In this document: one piece after another, positions 9,090-18,282 of the stretch
How the letters are laid out: every line of letters starts with the position of its first letter
Numbering within the stretch: position 1 is the stretch's first letter
NCBI GenBank assembly: GCA_000783305.1
Contig: JROE01000002.1
Coordinates: 248,001 to 312,000, forward strand
DNA from: Sphingobacteriaceae bacterium DW12
GTDB taxonomy: Bacteria > Bacteroidota > Bacteroidia > Sphingobacteriales > Sphingobacteriaceae
Length of the DNA stretch: 64,000 nucleotides
Direction: 5' to 3'
The notes under the pieces: model-generated
The model's database searches: none
What the model was told of the DNA's origin: nothing
The model's input: the letters and a program-made list of their open reading frames with translations, nothing else
Program-made: the position numbers and the translations under genes

Positions 9090-10376
9090 TTATCTGGTTT
9101 GTTGTAGAAATCTACTTATCCACTCCATTGATTTTGTCCGTTGTTCAGGATAAGTATAATGGCCTGTATCCTCTGCAATAAAATATTCTTTGGGACCAGA
9201 AATGGTATTTAGCGCAGCATATACTGTCGTGGGCGGACATACCAAATCATTATATCCAAATCCATAGTAACCGGGGACCTGAATGTGACGTGCAAAATTA
9301 ACAACATCATAGTATAACGACGTTTTGATTTTTTCTGGTGTATTATTGATTTCCTTGTTGAACATATGCGGCCATCCTCCCGCCCGTCCATGCAAATATC
9401 CTGTCATATCGCACAGTGCTGGGTAAAATGAGACCAATCCCTTTACTCTCTTGTCCAACGATGCCGTCACAATAGACAATGCACCGCCTTGGCTTCCACC
9501 ATATGCAATAAGATTGGTACCATCAAACTCTGGCAGTGTAAAGATAAAATCGATTGCTCTCACACATCCCAAGTAGACACGTTTGTAATAGTACTGATCT
9601 CTATTTTCTAAGTTGATCGTATTGTAATTCTTCAGGGCTCCTTCAGCAAGATTCCAATAAACCTCGTTAGGAAGGTTGACAGGTATTCCATGGATACCAA
9701 TTTCTAGTACGATATATCCCTTGCTGGCGTTCTCAACATCTCCGTTATATGCTCTTACTCCGGCACCCGGTACTTTCAGAATTGCTGGATATTTGCCTCC
9801 CCCCTTTGGTACCGTGAGTATACCATATACTCTAGAGCCCCTTTCAAAATTCTGTACGTTAACATGATAAACATTTACCTTTTCCGTGCACTTCTCAGGT
9901 AGTAATGTCATCTTAACATCTAATGGTATAGCCGACATCTTCGATTTTTCCTGATTCCAGAATTGTTCAAAATCATCCGGAAGCTGGGCAACAGGTGCTA
10001 TCTTTTCGGGTTCGAACCCAACGGTAGCAAGACCCTTGTATTCATTGCCTTCATACGTTGCGCTTACTTGGCAACGTAGAAACCCCGCCTTCTTAAGGGT
10101 TCCTCCCTTAACTGTAGTAACACCATTTTTTACAGACAGGACTTCCGAACGGGACGGTTCCATCATATCCTCAGAGATATCATATCTGATTTTCACGTCT
10201 TTCACAGGCAGGTTATTTTTGAGCACTGTAATAGTAAAGGTTGCTTGGTCCCCTAATTTGTACAGATAATCCGCATTCTGAGGTGCAACTAATACCTCTA
10301 CTAGCTGTTTAGCGGGCTGTCCGAGCAACTGAAGGGAGAAACAAAGGAGAAAAAATAGAAAAAATAAGTTTTTCAT
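9090..10376 (-). CDS. Secreted acetylxylan esterase / cephalosporin-C deacetylase family (CE7-like)
   Basis: 428 residues with a signal peptide (MKNLFFLFFLLCFSLQLLG). Residues about 22-125 form an Ig-like beta domain, followed by the AXE1-type alpha/beta hydrolase. The nucleophile elbow is GGSQGG near residue 295, and likely triad partners are Asp in GYNDLVCPP and His in EDTGHYTYPEQ. Family members remove acetyl groups from xylan or acetylated oligosaccharides. It is the last gene of the SusC/SusD group on this strand, separated from susD by 222 bases that hold a hairpin. It probably deacetylates the glycan imported by that SusCD pair. Confidence 0.85.
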   Translation of the reverse strand: MKNLFFLFFLLCFSLQLLGQPAKQLVEVLVAPQNADYLYKLGDQATFTITVLKNNLPVKDVKIRYDISEDMMEPSRSEVLSVKNGVTTVKGGTLKKAGFLRCQVSATYEGNEYKGLATVGFEPEKIAPVAQLPDDFEQFWNQEKSKMSAIPLDVKMTLLPEKCTEKVNVYHVNVQNFERGSRVYGILTVPKGGGKYPAILKVPGAGVRAYNGDVENASKGYIVLEIGIHGIPVNLPNEVYWNLAEGALKNYNTINLENRDQYYYKRVYLGCVRAIDFIFTLPEFDGTNLIAYGGSQGGALSIVTASLDKRVKGLVSFYPALCDMTGYLHGRAGGWPHMFNKEINNTPEKIKTSLYYDVVNFARHIQVPGYYGFGYNDLVCPPTTVYAALNTISGPKEYFIAEDTGHYTYPEQRTKSMEWISRFLQQTR

Positions 10377-10513
10377 AATTATGATGGTTTTTTATTATCC
10401 GTTGATATCCGAAATATTTGATTAGGCTTGAGCTGCATATTGTCCATACGCATACTGAAACACCCCCCTATCCAATGGTCACTATAGGATGCACGAATAC
10501 AATAATTCAGGTT

Positions 10514-10542
10514 TAATCTCCAACCCTTGCAGTTGGAGATTA
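10514..10542 (-). repeat. Perfect inverted repeat in the susD-esterase gap
   Basis: An 11-base stem (10514-10524 with 10532-10542; left arm TAATCTCCAAC) encloses a 7-base loop. No T-run follows on the minus strand. A stable hairpin without a U-tract between susD and the next gene suggests an RNA-processing or 3'-end-stabilising element that lowers esterase expression relative to SusCD. This is inference. Confidence 0.5.
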
Positions 10543-10577
10543 TGGATATAAAGATATATTATTTTCCTGAATTGGGA

Positions 10578-10591
10578 AGCTAAGCTTAGCT
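10578..10591. repeat. 14-base perfect palindrome just after susD
   Basis: AGCTAAGCTTAGCT reads the same on both strands and lies 8 bases beyond the susD stop codon. It has no loop, so it is as likely a protein-binding site as an RNA hairpin. It does not match the LacI-type palindromes elsewhere in this locus. Confidence 0.3.
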
Positions 10592-10598
10592 GTCTTCG

Positions 10599-12314
10599 TT
10601 AATATCCTGGATTTTGCTTCAAATTAGGACTAATTTCTACTTCTGAACTTGGAATAGGCCAAAGATATTGCCGGTCATCCCATATCCGCTGTGATAATAC
10701 TGCAATTTGCCCAGCGCGTTCCATAACCGAAAAATCAGGTATACCGTCCTCATCGATAAGAGGCGTTGTTGGCCAAAACCATAAACCTTTAGATGTCACA
10801 TTAGCAATCAAATCAGATGCAGGATATAAAATACCGTAATTCTTCGTATTGAGAGCTTTCCCTGCTATTCTCCAACGAATCAAATCCATATATCGTAGAG
10901 ATTCATTTGCAAGCTCCATACGTCTTTCGGTACGAATCAACTGTCTCAATTTCGCTTGTCCCAGATTGGCAAGAGCTGGATAACGCCCTGTTTCAGAAAC
11001 TTGTACACCATAGCCCCGTGCCCGGACCATATTCATAGCATTCAATACCGAAGCGTCAATCTCATTCAATTCAATTTTCGCTTCTGCATACATCAAGAGC
11101 ACATCCGCATAACGCATCATGACATAGTCCCTTTCAACCTGTTTACCATTCTCGATCCATCTTTCGTCAATTCCTTTTTTCCAGTTCAGTGCATTAAATG
11201 AAGCATATTGATTTATTGCCCGATTATCATTATTATCTTGCAATTTTCCCGTCTTATGGTTCATTACTTTTCGGACTTCAGGGTGAGGATCATAATCGAA
11301 ATTCACATGTACAGTACCGAATTCTACGATTGTCTTAGCGCATCGAGGATCTCTATTTTTAAATGGATTTTTGGAATCGAATAATGGTGATTCATCAATA
11401 GGTAGGCCATCAGTACACAAATAGGAAGCGAATAAATCCCAAGATGGATTTGCCGATCCGTATCCCCCTGGATTACGAGTTAATTCATTGTTGACTATCC
11501 ATTGATCCAAAATTACGGAATTCGCTATTGAACGTGGAAGAGTAAAGATGTTCTCCTTAGTATTACTTTTCGTATTAGCCAAAAATAGTGATGCAAAATC
11601 TGGATGTAGCTCATAGACATTCAAATCCATACAGCTTTTTGCAGATATTGCCGCAACTTTCCAATCGCCGATATAAAGCGCAAAACGCGCCTTCATCGCG
11701 TATGCAGCACCTTTTGTAAAGTGTTGCGCCGCCTTACCATAGGACACAGGAAGAGTTTCAATAGCCCTGTCAAAATCAGCATATATCCGAGGAATCAGCT
11801 CACTCTTAGACTCCCTTCCTTTTTGAAAAGCTTCTTCAATGGTAATATATTGGTCAATATAAGGCACATCTCCATAGTAGGTAATCAATTCGGCATACTT
11901 ACACGCTCTTGCAAAATATGCTTCCGCTTTATACTGGCTGATTTTAGTCGCAGATACTCCAGCTGCCTCTGCTTGATGGATTTTCTCCAAAAGGGTATTG
12001 GCCCGAGCAATCAATTTATAATTTTGCTCCCATAGTCTATACACTTCCCAGCGATCGCCATTCAAAGTACCGTAGAGGATGTCCATACGGTGGGTATTGC
12101 GGTATGTAAAGTTGTCGGTCCATTGCTCTGAAGACTCCAGTGGATCCCGCCAATATCCTAACAGGTAAAACTCATTGACAGCCATGTCCAACTCTTCCTC
12201 TGTCGTGTACCAAGACTCGCTATTCCCCTGCGTCAGAGGTTTCAAATCCATATCCTTACACGACGTAAAAGTTATAATCAGACCCGCAATAAGTATTTTT
12301 AATTTATAATTCAT
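10599..12314 (-). CDS. SusD/RagB family nutrient-binding outer-membrane lipoprotein
   Basis: 571 residues. A lipoprotein signal peptide ends in TFTSC, so the cysteine anchors it to the outer membrane. SusD-type helical repeats follow (AEAYFARACKYAELITYYGD; YADVLLMYAEAKIELNEID) with the C-terminal RagB region containing MVRARG. SusD proteins form a lid over the SusC barrel and bind the glycan at the cell surface. It follows susC by 10 bases, the usual tightly coupled order. The substrate is not identifiable from sequence alone. Confidence 0.95.
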   Translation of the reverse strand: MNYKLKILIAGLIITFTSCKDMDLKPLTQGNSESWYTTEEELDMAVNEFYLLGYWRDPLESSEQWTDNFTYRNTHRMDILYGTLNGDRWEVYRLWEQNYKLIARANTLLEKIHQAEAAGVSATKISQYKAEAYFARACKYAELITYYGDVPYIDQYITIEEAFQKGRESKSELIPRIYADFDRAIETLPVSYGKAAQHFTKGAAYAMKARFALYIGDWKVAAISAKSCMDLNVYELHPDFASLFLANTKSNTKENIFTLPRSIANSVILDQWIVNNELTRNPGGYGSANPSWDLFASYLCTDGLPIDESPLFDSKNPFKNRDPRCAKTIVEFGTVHVNFDYDPHPEVRKVMNHKTGKLQDNNDNRAINQYASFNALNWKKGIDERWIENGKQVERDYVMMRYADVLLMYAEAKIELNEIDASVLNAMNMVRARGYGVQVSETGRYPALANLGQAKLRQLIRTERRMELANESLRYMDLIRWRIAGKALNTKNYGILYPASDLIANVTSKGLWFWPTTPLIDEDGIPDFSVMERAGQIAVLSQRIWDDRQYLWPIPSSEVEISPNLKQNPGY

Positions 12315-12324
12315 GATGACGTTT

Positions 12325-15300
12325 TTAAAAGTTTACAGATAGACCAAAAATCAAAGAGGTCGTGATTGGGTATGCACTGACACCCATCTCCGGGTCCCAA
12401 CCTTGCGGGAACTTACTTAAACTGAATAGGTCAGATGCACTGGCATACACCCGCAGTTTATGAATACTTGCTTTCTGTGTCAATGTTTTTGGCAAGGTAT
12501 ACCCCAATGTGACATTCTTCAAACGGAAATAGCTACCATTGAATAACCAAAAATTTGACATTGCCATATTACTTTCCACATTGGCGCGAGTCAATCTTGG
12601 ATATTTCGCATTAGCATTCTCTTCTTCCGTATTGAAAGAACTCCAGTAATTTCCGTCCAAGATCGCTGGGCTATTGCCATAATTCCCTCTCAACGGTTCA
12701 ATCATCTCACGTTCTAGGCGAACATTTTGCTTGCCAATGCCGTTAAATGCCGCTGAAAGGTCGAAAGCACCATATCCTAAAAACAAGGTCCCCCCGTACT
12801 GAAATCTAGGGAGTGAGTTTCCTAACGGTACTCGGTCATATTCCGGGGAGATGATTCCATCTGGCACACCGTCAGGACCTGATATATCTTGATATTTGAC
12901 ATCTCCTATCTTCACTTGATTGTTCAACTTTGCAGAGTTGTCCAAATCTTCTTGTGAGCGATATATGCCATCACTGACATAACCGTACCATTCGTTGAAT
13001 CCCACGCCAGTAACTTTAATCTTGTTATCAGCTATGATTTTACTGTTTTTTAAATCATCTATTGTCGATTTAAAATCAGACAGGTTGGCGGAGATACCGT
13101 ATGTCCAATCGCCTTTCTTGTCGTTCCATCCCAATTCAAGATCAAATCCTCTGGTTGACATTTTTCCAGCGTTAGTACTTGGATTCCCATATCCCATAAT
13201 TGCTGGTATTTTGGTATCTAAAAGCATGTCTTTCGTTTTCTTCCAGTAATAATCTGCTGTCATACGAAGCCTATTATTCAAAAAGGTCACATCCAATCCG
13301 ATATCTGTAGAAGTAGTCGTCTCCCAAGTGATATTGCTCACTGCAAAAGTTCTTTGTGATGCCGTCGTTGATGAAATAAGCTCACCATCTTGGTAAAACA
13401 AGGAATTTCCAAAATTCATCAGTGCCATATAAGGAAAGTAATTACTTCCGATACGCTCGTTGCCAATCGAACCCCATGATGCGCGCACTTTCAAAAAAGA
13501 AAGCCAATCAACATTTGCATTCTTTAAAAAATTCTCTTCAGACGCTACCCAACCTGCGGAGAAGGATGGAAAAGTTCCCCACCTCCATAATTTTGAAAAT
13601 CTGGAAGAACCATCATGTCTTATATTAGCTTGAAAGAGATACTTACTATTATAGCTATAAATCAATCGTCCAAAAAAAGAATTATAAGTATATTCACTAC
13701 CGTCACCATTGTTATCCCGAAAATCTTCAGGTCCAGTATTGAGATAGGGATATTGGGTAAGGATATATTGATCACGAGAGGCTGTCAGACCTTCATTTTT
13801 CTCATAATAATTTTCGAATCCTCCCATCACTGTGAAACTATGTTGTTGAATGGTCTTCATATAATTTGCAATAAATTGAGAAGTCACATTGTAGTCATCG
13901 TTACGCGTTTCGGTCAACTTATTAGTGCTATATGGCGTAGCCGCATCCTCTAACCAGCCGCCGAATGCCGAAGGGTCGTTTGCAAGCGTGTAAAAGGCTT
14001 TCTTTTGAAATTTCTTGAATTTGTTGAAGTTGATTATTGGCGCTACAATACCTGATACTGTCAATCCATCGATAGGCTTGAAGTCGAGAGAAGCCTTTCC
14101 TCCAACTTGTGTATACCACTTGTCTTCGTCCCCCCCCATCTGTAACAGACCATAAGGATTACCGCCAGATTTACCTTCTGCAATCCGCCCATCATCCCAT
14201 GTCGCCGCATAAATGGCTGGGGTCATACGCATCGCATTAAAGGGACTATATATAGGCGCATGATGTTTAGATCGTTTTACATTAAAATCCAAAGTCGCGC
14301 CCAATTTTCTTCCTATCGTCATATCATTATTCACGCGCAAAGTGTACCGTTGGAAATAACGATCCGAATATAATCCATCCACATTGTCATATGCCAAGGA
14401 GGCCTTTGTACGAACAGCTTGATTACCACCCGATATGTGTATAGCATGTGTTTGACGGGGCGCCGAACCTTTCAAGATAATATCTCTCCAATCGGTCACC
14501 GGATAAGTATTCGGGTCAGTAGCGTTATAATTTAACCAGTTTTTGACTTGATCTTCACTATAGGTTTGAAAATAACCTCCAGCGGGATTATCATTGTAAC
14601 GCAGCTCATTGGCCATTTCTAGATAACGCGTCACTCCCACTACCTCAGGTTGCGTTGTTGGTATATCTAGTCCATATTCCCCATTATAAGTCAAGGTGAG
14701 GTCCCCTTGCTTTGCGCGCTTAGTGGTCACTAATATCACTCCGGCGGCAGCTCTCGATCCATATATCGAAGCTGAAGCGGCATCTTTCAATACAGATATA
14801 TTTTCGACATCATTGGGATTTACCTGATCTATATCTCCAGGAACCCCATCTACAATCACCAAAGGACTAGAGTTTCCAATTGTCGTTACTCCACGGATGT
14901 GTAAGCTAGATGCCGCAGCACCCGGAGCGCTGTTGTTACGTCTGACCATCAGGCCTGCAACCGCCCCCTGTAGGGCCGAGGATAATTGAGTGGTCTTCCT
15001 ACTTGCAACATCTTCGCCACTCACCGACCCGACCGCACCTGTCAAATCTTTCTTTTTGACTGTCCCGTACCCGATTACAACCACTTCATCAAGCCCAAAT
15101 GTATCCTCTTCCATCACCACATTCAGTCCACTCTGTGTATTCACTGTAATTTCCTGAGTTACATATCCTATATATGAAAACACGAGGACGGTCCCCTTAT
15201 CTACATTGATTTTGTAATTCCCTTGATCGTCACTCACCACCGCCACACTACTTCCCTTTTTAGAGACAGATACACCGCTGAGCGGCTGATTGGTTGCATC

Positions 15301-15477
15301 CACAATCTTTCCACTTATTTCCTGCAATGCCGCCGATTTCGGAAATGACAGAGACACGGCTTTTGGACTCATTGTCGCTCGAGTGCTAATCATCTCTGTC
15401 TTAGCCCATGTATGTTTACAGAAGATTGTGATGATCAGAAATATAGAAATCTGCTTTAAAAACATTTCTTTTCTCAT
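12325..15477 (-). CDS. SusC/RagA TonB-dependent outer-membrane transporter, without STN domain
   Basis: 1050 residues. After the signal peptide comes a CarboxypepD regulatory-like domain (EISGKIVDATNQPLSGVSV, about 53-125), the SusC box GLDEVVVIGYGT, a plug domain (VDGVPGDIDQVNPNDVENIS), and a long beta barrel ending in a terminal Phe. It imports oligosaccharides with TonB energy, together with the SusD encoded next. It lacks the N-terminal STN domain that couples transporters to FecR. That fits regulation by the nearby LacI-family protein and not by an ECF sigma factor. Confidence 0.95.
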   Translation of the reverse strand: MRKEMFLKQISIFLIITIFCKHTWAKTEMISTRATMSPKAVSLSFPKSAALQEISGKIVDATNQPLSGVSVSKKGSSVAVVSDDQGNYKINVDKGTVLVFSYIGYVTQEITVNTQSGLNVVMEEDTFGLDEVVVIGYGTVKKKDLTGAVGSVSGEDVASRKTTQLSSALQGAVAGLMVRRNNSAPGAAASSLHIRGVTTIGNSSPLVIVDGVPGDIDQVNPNDVENISVLKDAASASIYGSRAAAGVILVTTKRAKQGDLTLTYNGEYGLDIPTTQPEVVGVTRYLEMANELRYNDNPAGGYFQTYSEDQVKNWLNYNATDPNTYPVTDWRDIILKGSAPRQTHAIHISGGNQAVRTKASLAYDNVDGLYSDRYFQRYTLRVNNDMTIGRKLGATLDFNVKRSKHHAPIYSPFNAMRMTPAIYAATWDDGRIAEGKSGGNPYGLLQMGGDEDKWYTQVGGKASLDFKPIDGLTVSGIVAPIINFNKFKKFQKKAFYTLANDPSAFGGWLEDAATPYSTNKLTETRNDDYNVTSQFIANYMKTIQQHSFTVMGGFENYYEKNEGLTASRDQYILTQYPYLNTGPEDFRDNNGDGSEYTYNSFFGRLIYSYNSKYLFQANIRHDGSSRFSKLWRWGTFPSFSAGWVASEENFLKNANVDWLSFLKVRASWGSIGNERIGSNYFPYMALMNFGNSLFYQDGELISSTTASQRTFAVSNITWETTTSTDIGLDVTFLNNRLRMTADYYWKKTKDMLLDTKIPAIMGYGNPSTNAGKMSTRGFDLELGWNDKKGDWTYGISANLSDFKSTIDDLKNSKIIADNKIKVTGVGFNEWYGYVSDGIYRSQEDLDNSAKLNNQVKIGDVKYQDISGPDGVPDGIISPEYDRVPLGNSLPRFQYGGTLFLGYGAFDLSAAFNGIGKQNVRLEREMIEPLRGNYGNSPAILDGNYWSSFNTEEENANAKYPRLTRANVESNMAMSNFWLFNGSYFRLKNVTLGYTLPKTLTQKASIHKLRVYASASDLFSLSKFPQGWDPEMGVSAYPITTSLIFGLSVNF

Positions 15478-15592
15478 GTTAATATATTATATTTATATAG
15501 ATTTTATTTTCAGAATAAACAAAAGCATCCTATTTCTGACCCCAATCAGAATTGACAATGTTACATCTGAAAAATTAAATTGTGTTAGTAAT

Positions 15593-15631
15593 ACGGAGTT
15601 AGCTTTTGCAGAGTCGGCTCCGTTTTTTTTT
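15593..15631 (+). terminator. Orphan intrinsic terminator on the + strand upstream of susC
   Basis: ACGGAG at 15593-15598 pairs with CTCCGT at 15618-15623 and is followed directly by nine T residues. The T-run exists only on the + strand, but the flanking genes are both on the minus strand. It would end a short transcript antisense to the susC leader. Confidence 0.4.
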
Positions 15632-15733
15632 GTTGATGGCTAGGTCTTCATATCATGTTCGATTTTTGTAGATAATTAGTTTGTTTTAGTATTTTAGATA
15701 GCGCTTGACAAGCAATTTATTAAGAGGTATAAC

Positions 15734-16936
15734 TTAGAGAGGTATGCGCTTCACGTGATCAACCACAACTGAATCGCTATTTTCTATATCGATAGCAGCC
15801 TCATCGCCATAATAGATAATATCTCTAAAACTAGCATTCCGGATTCCCTTTGCCAGTACAGGTTGATGACACACTACATTTCGGACAAACAGTCCGCTTA
15901 TATTTGTAGCATACTCGACATTGAGTCCACGAAAAGATGTCGGATCAATAACCATATTTTCAATAAAAACATTTTGAATTTTCAATTTTCCAATGGGCAT
16001 GATACGAATTGCACGATGTGAAATCGAATAAAAATCTTGCCAATTTTGAAGGTATATATTTGCAATATCATCAGCTTCTCCTCCATAAATAGAACCACTC
16101 ACCACATTTACGTTTTCCTCTCCAGCACCTACCCCCGTGTCTGTCAGTCCAATATTGATAAAATCATCACCACTTCTACCTCTACAATTGTCAATAATGA
16201 TATTTTTACAGCCGAAACGTACTCCCATACCGTCTTGATTTAAGATTTGCCGATCGATTCCAGCGATACTTACGGATTGTCGAACATCATATGTCATATT
16301 CTTCACCAAACCATTAGAGGCCCTTTCTAATACCAGCCCATGGGCATGATAGTCTTTCATTTTTATACCACTCACCTCAAATCCATCGACGTGCGCTAAT
16401 ATGATGCCATGATTTCTCCATCCTCCTTTTTGGTTCTGGTTAGACTTGTCGGCATCACTTCCGTATGACTGGCCAGCTTTTGGAAATAAGGATAATGACT
16501 TGTTATGATCGCCTGTAGCTCTCGGATTGTTCGCACCTTCCAATAACACATTCCCTACACCAACGATTTTGATGTTTTGCAGCCGTCGGATATCAGCAAT
16601 TCCAAGTCCGGAATTTGCAGTCCTTATAAAATTATCACGACATCTATCTGAAAGTTTTATTGTACAATTGTTGAGTTCCAGCTCCATATTGCTGGGCAAT
16701 AATATGGCCTCATCGATCAGCCAGATATTTGTATTGGTTACAATGTCATGCCTAGGAATAACAACCTTTCCTGTGGTAGCTATTGCATCCTGGATAGCTT
16801 GTTGTATACGTTGGCCCTGTGTACCATGACTATACATATTCGGTGATATATATTGTTTTTCCTGTGCCGTGACAATAGCCGTGCAAAAGTTAATTAATAT
16901 AGTGGATAGTATAAGTGCATATAATTTCATGTTCAT
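15734..16936 (-). CDS. Secreted right-handed beta-helix protein (pectate lyase/polygalacturonase-like fold)
   Basis: About 400 residues from the ATG at 16936, which gives a normal signal peptide (NMKLYALILSTILINFCTAI). The ATG at 16978 would add 14 unlikely residues. The chain shows the rungs of a parallel beta helix (NIKIVGVGNVLLEGANN; GVRFGCKNIIIDNCRGRSGD; AIRIMPIGKLKIQNVFIENM). Such folds occur in polysaccharide lyases, GH28 enzymes and epimerases. The GRSGDDFINIG stretch recalls the GH28 region with paired aspartates, but a full catalytic set is not certain. It is first in the LacI-controlled group and likely acts on the polysaccharide outside the inner membrane. Confidence 0.75.
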   Translation of the reverse strand: MNMKLYALILSTILINFCTAIVTAQEKQYISPNMYSHGTQGQRIQQAIQDAIATTGKVVIPRHDIVTNTNIWLIDEAILLPSNMELELNNCTIKLSDRCRDNFIRTANSGLGIADIRRLQNIKIVGVGNVLLEGANNPRATGDHNKSLSLFPKAGQSYGSDADKSNQNQKGGWRNHGIILAHVDGFEVSGIKMKDYHAHGLVLERASNGLVKNMTYDVRQSVSIAGIDRQILNQDGMGVRFGCKNIIIDNCRGRSGDDFINIGLTDTGVGAGEENVNVVSGSIYGGEADDIANIYLQNWQDFYSISHRAIRIMPIGKLKIQNVFIENMVIDPTSFRGLNVEYATNISGLFVRNVVCHQPVLAKGIRNASFRDIIYYGDEAAIDIENSDSVVVDHVKRIPL

Positions 16937-17055
16937 TTTGGCGTAGCTTATGTCTATAATGTTTAAAAACGTATTCATACTTTATTCTTCTAGAAATGGC
17001 AATTGCTTGATTACTGTGGATTTATAATTGGTACTTGAAAACTAACACAGCATCA

Positions 17056-17087
17056 CTAAAATAGAGGTTTCAAGGCTAACTTTCAAA
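17056..17087 (-). promoter_or_regulatory. Predicted promoter of the beta-helix gene
   Basis: Read on the minus strand, TTTG (17087-17084) is followed after 20 bases by TATTTTAG (17063-17056), seven of eight matches to the Bacteroidota -7 consensus TAnnTTTG. Transcription would start near 17050. The LacI-type palindrome centre lies 27.5 bases upstream of the -33 box. Confidence 0.45.
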
Positions 17088-17106
17088 GGATCTGTCGTAT
17101 AAATCG

Positions 17107-17122
17107 TCGGAAACGTTTCCGA
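17107..17122. promoter_or_regulatory. LacI-family operator (perfect 16-base palindrome)
   Basis: TCGGAAACGTTTCCGA is a perfect palindrome with the central CG typical of LacI/GalR-family operators. It sits between the divergent beta-helix and LacI-family genes and is the obvious binding site for the regulator. A related palindrome lies upstream of the symporter operon (22409-22434). Confidence 0.75.
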
Positions 17123-17145
17123 TAATTTGCGTATATCATTAGTGA

Positions 17146-17173
17146 TTTGAATATGTTAAAAACACTACCTTTA
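17146..17173 (+). promoter_or_regulatory. Possible promoter of the LacI-family gene
   Basis: TTTG (17146-17149) and TACCTTTA (17166-17173) are 16 bases apart, a little shorter than usual for this class. The operator lies about 24 bases upstream, so autoregulation is plausible. Confidence 0.35.
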
Positions 17174-17227
17174 CCAACATAAAGAATAACCTCTTGTTAA
17201 AAAAATATCCACTTACAAATCCTTGCA

Positions 17228-18259
17228 ATGGCTAAAAGAAGAGTTACTATAAAAGAACTGGCTGCAGAACTTAAGATCTCGACCTCTACCGTGTCTCGAG
17301 CACTTTCCGATAAATGGGATGTCAATCCCGAGACGCGAAAAGCTGTATTGGAACTCGCCGAGCGGTGGAACTATTGCCCAAATCCTATATCCTTGAGTCT
17401 GAAGCAACAACAGACAATGACAATTGGTGTAGTGATACCAGAGTTTATGACAACTTTTTTCCCGGAGGTAATCATCGGTATACAGAATACATTAGAGGCT
17501 GAGGGGTATACCATCCTGATCAGTCAATCAGATGAATCATACGAAAAAGAACTCAAAAACATTAAAAACCTCGAGGACAGACTAGTAGACGGCCTGATAA
17601 TTTCCTTAACACAAGACACTGTCAATACGGACTACTTACAAAAAATATTAGATCGAAATATTCCACTCGTTCTCTTCAACAGAGTATCTGATCGAATAGA
17701 TGCCCCTAAAGTAATTATCGATGATTACAAGTGGGCTCTTGAATCTGTCGAACATCTTATCAAACAAGGGTACAAACGTATCATACACCTGGGCGGCCCC
17801 GAAAATCTAGATTTATCTCAACAACGCAAGAAAGGCTATATTGACGCATTGATAAAACATCAAATGCCTGTTGACGAAGATTTAATCATTACAAGTGGGT
17901 TAATGATGGAAAAAGGAGTTATAGCAGCTCATCAAATTTTGGAAATGGAAAATATGCCTGATGCTATATTTGCGATTAATGATCCCGTTGCCATTGGAGC
18001 CATGAAAACCCTACAAAAGAATGGAATTCGTATACCTGAAGATATGGGGGTGGTTGGATTTTCAGAATCCAAGATGGCGATGATTGTCGAACCTAACTTA
18101 ACGAGTGTTGAACAACCCACATTCGAAATGGGTAAGATCGCTGCCGAACTACTACTTGAACAGCTCAAAAACAAAAAAGATGAAGCTGTACTCAATAAGT
18201 GTATTACACTGAATGCCAAGCTAAATATAAGAGCCTCATCACTTCGCTCAACGGAGTGA
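17228..18259 (+). CDS. LacI-family transcriptional regulator
   Basis: 343 residues, normal length for the family. The N-terminal HTH is TIKELAAELKISTSTVSRAL (residues 7-26), with the hinge region following. From about 62 on is the periplasmic-binding-protein-like effector domain (TIGVVIPEFMTTFFPEVIIG; AIFAINDPVAIGAMKTLQKN). Effectors are usually sugars or their breakdown products. It is divergent from the beta-helix gene with a perfect palindrome between them, and convergent with the FAD-oxidoreductase/symporter operon, which has related sites at its promoter. It is therefore likely the local regulator of both. Whether it activates or represses is discussed in the findings. Confidence 0.95.
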   Translation: MAKRRVTIKELAAELKISTSTVSRALSDKWDVNPETRKAVLELAERWNYCPNPISLSLKQQQTMTIGVVIPEFMTTFFPEVIIGIQNTLEAEGYTILISQSDESYEKELKNIKNLEDRLVDGLIISLTQDTVNTDYLQKILDRNIPLVLFNRVSDRIDAPKVIIDDYKWALESVEHLIKQGYKRIIHLGGPENLDLSQQRKKGYIDALIKHQMPVDEDLIITSGLMMEKGVIAAHQILEMENMPDAIFAINDPVAIGAMKTLQKNGIRIPEDMGVVGFSESKMAMIVEPNLTSVEQPTFEMGKIAAELLLEQLKNKKDEAVLNKCITLNAKLNIRASSLRSTE

Positions 18260-18275
18260 TGAGACTCTTCTTCTT
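18235..18275 (+). terminator. Hairpin terminator overlapping the end of the LacI-family gene
   Basis: An 11-base stem (18235-18245 with 18253-18263, one G-T pair, 7-base loop) contains the LacI-family stop codon and is followed by the pyrimidine run CTCTTCTTCTT. It lies between two convergent genes. Confidence 0.5.
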
Positions 18276-18282
18276 AAATCGA

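Noticed and set aside
13615..13953. 112-codon frame antisense to susC, and similar antisense frames inside other long genes
   Set aside because: They lie fully inside well-supported genes on the other strand and carry no domain; shadows of the real coding frame.
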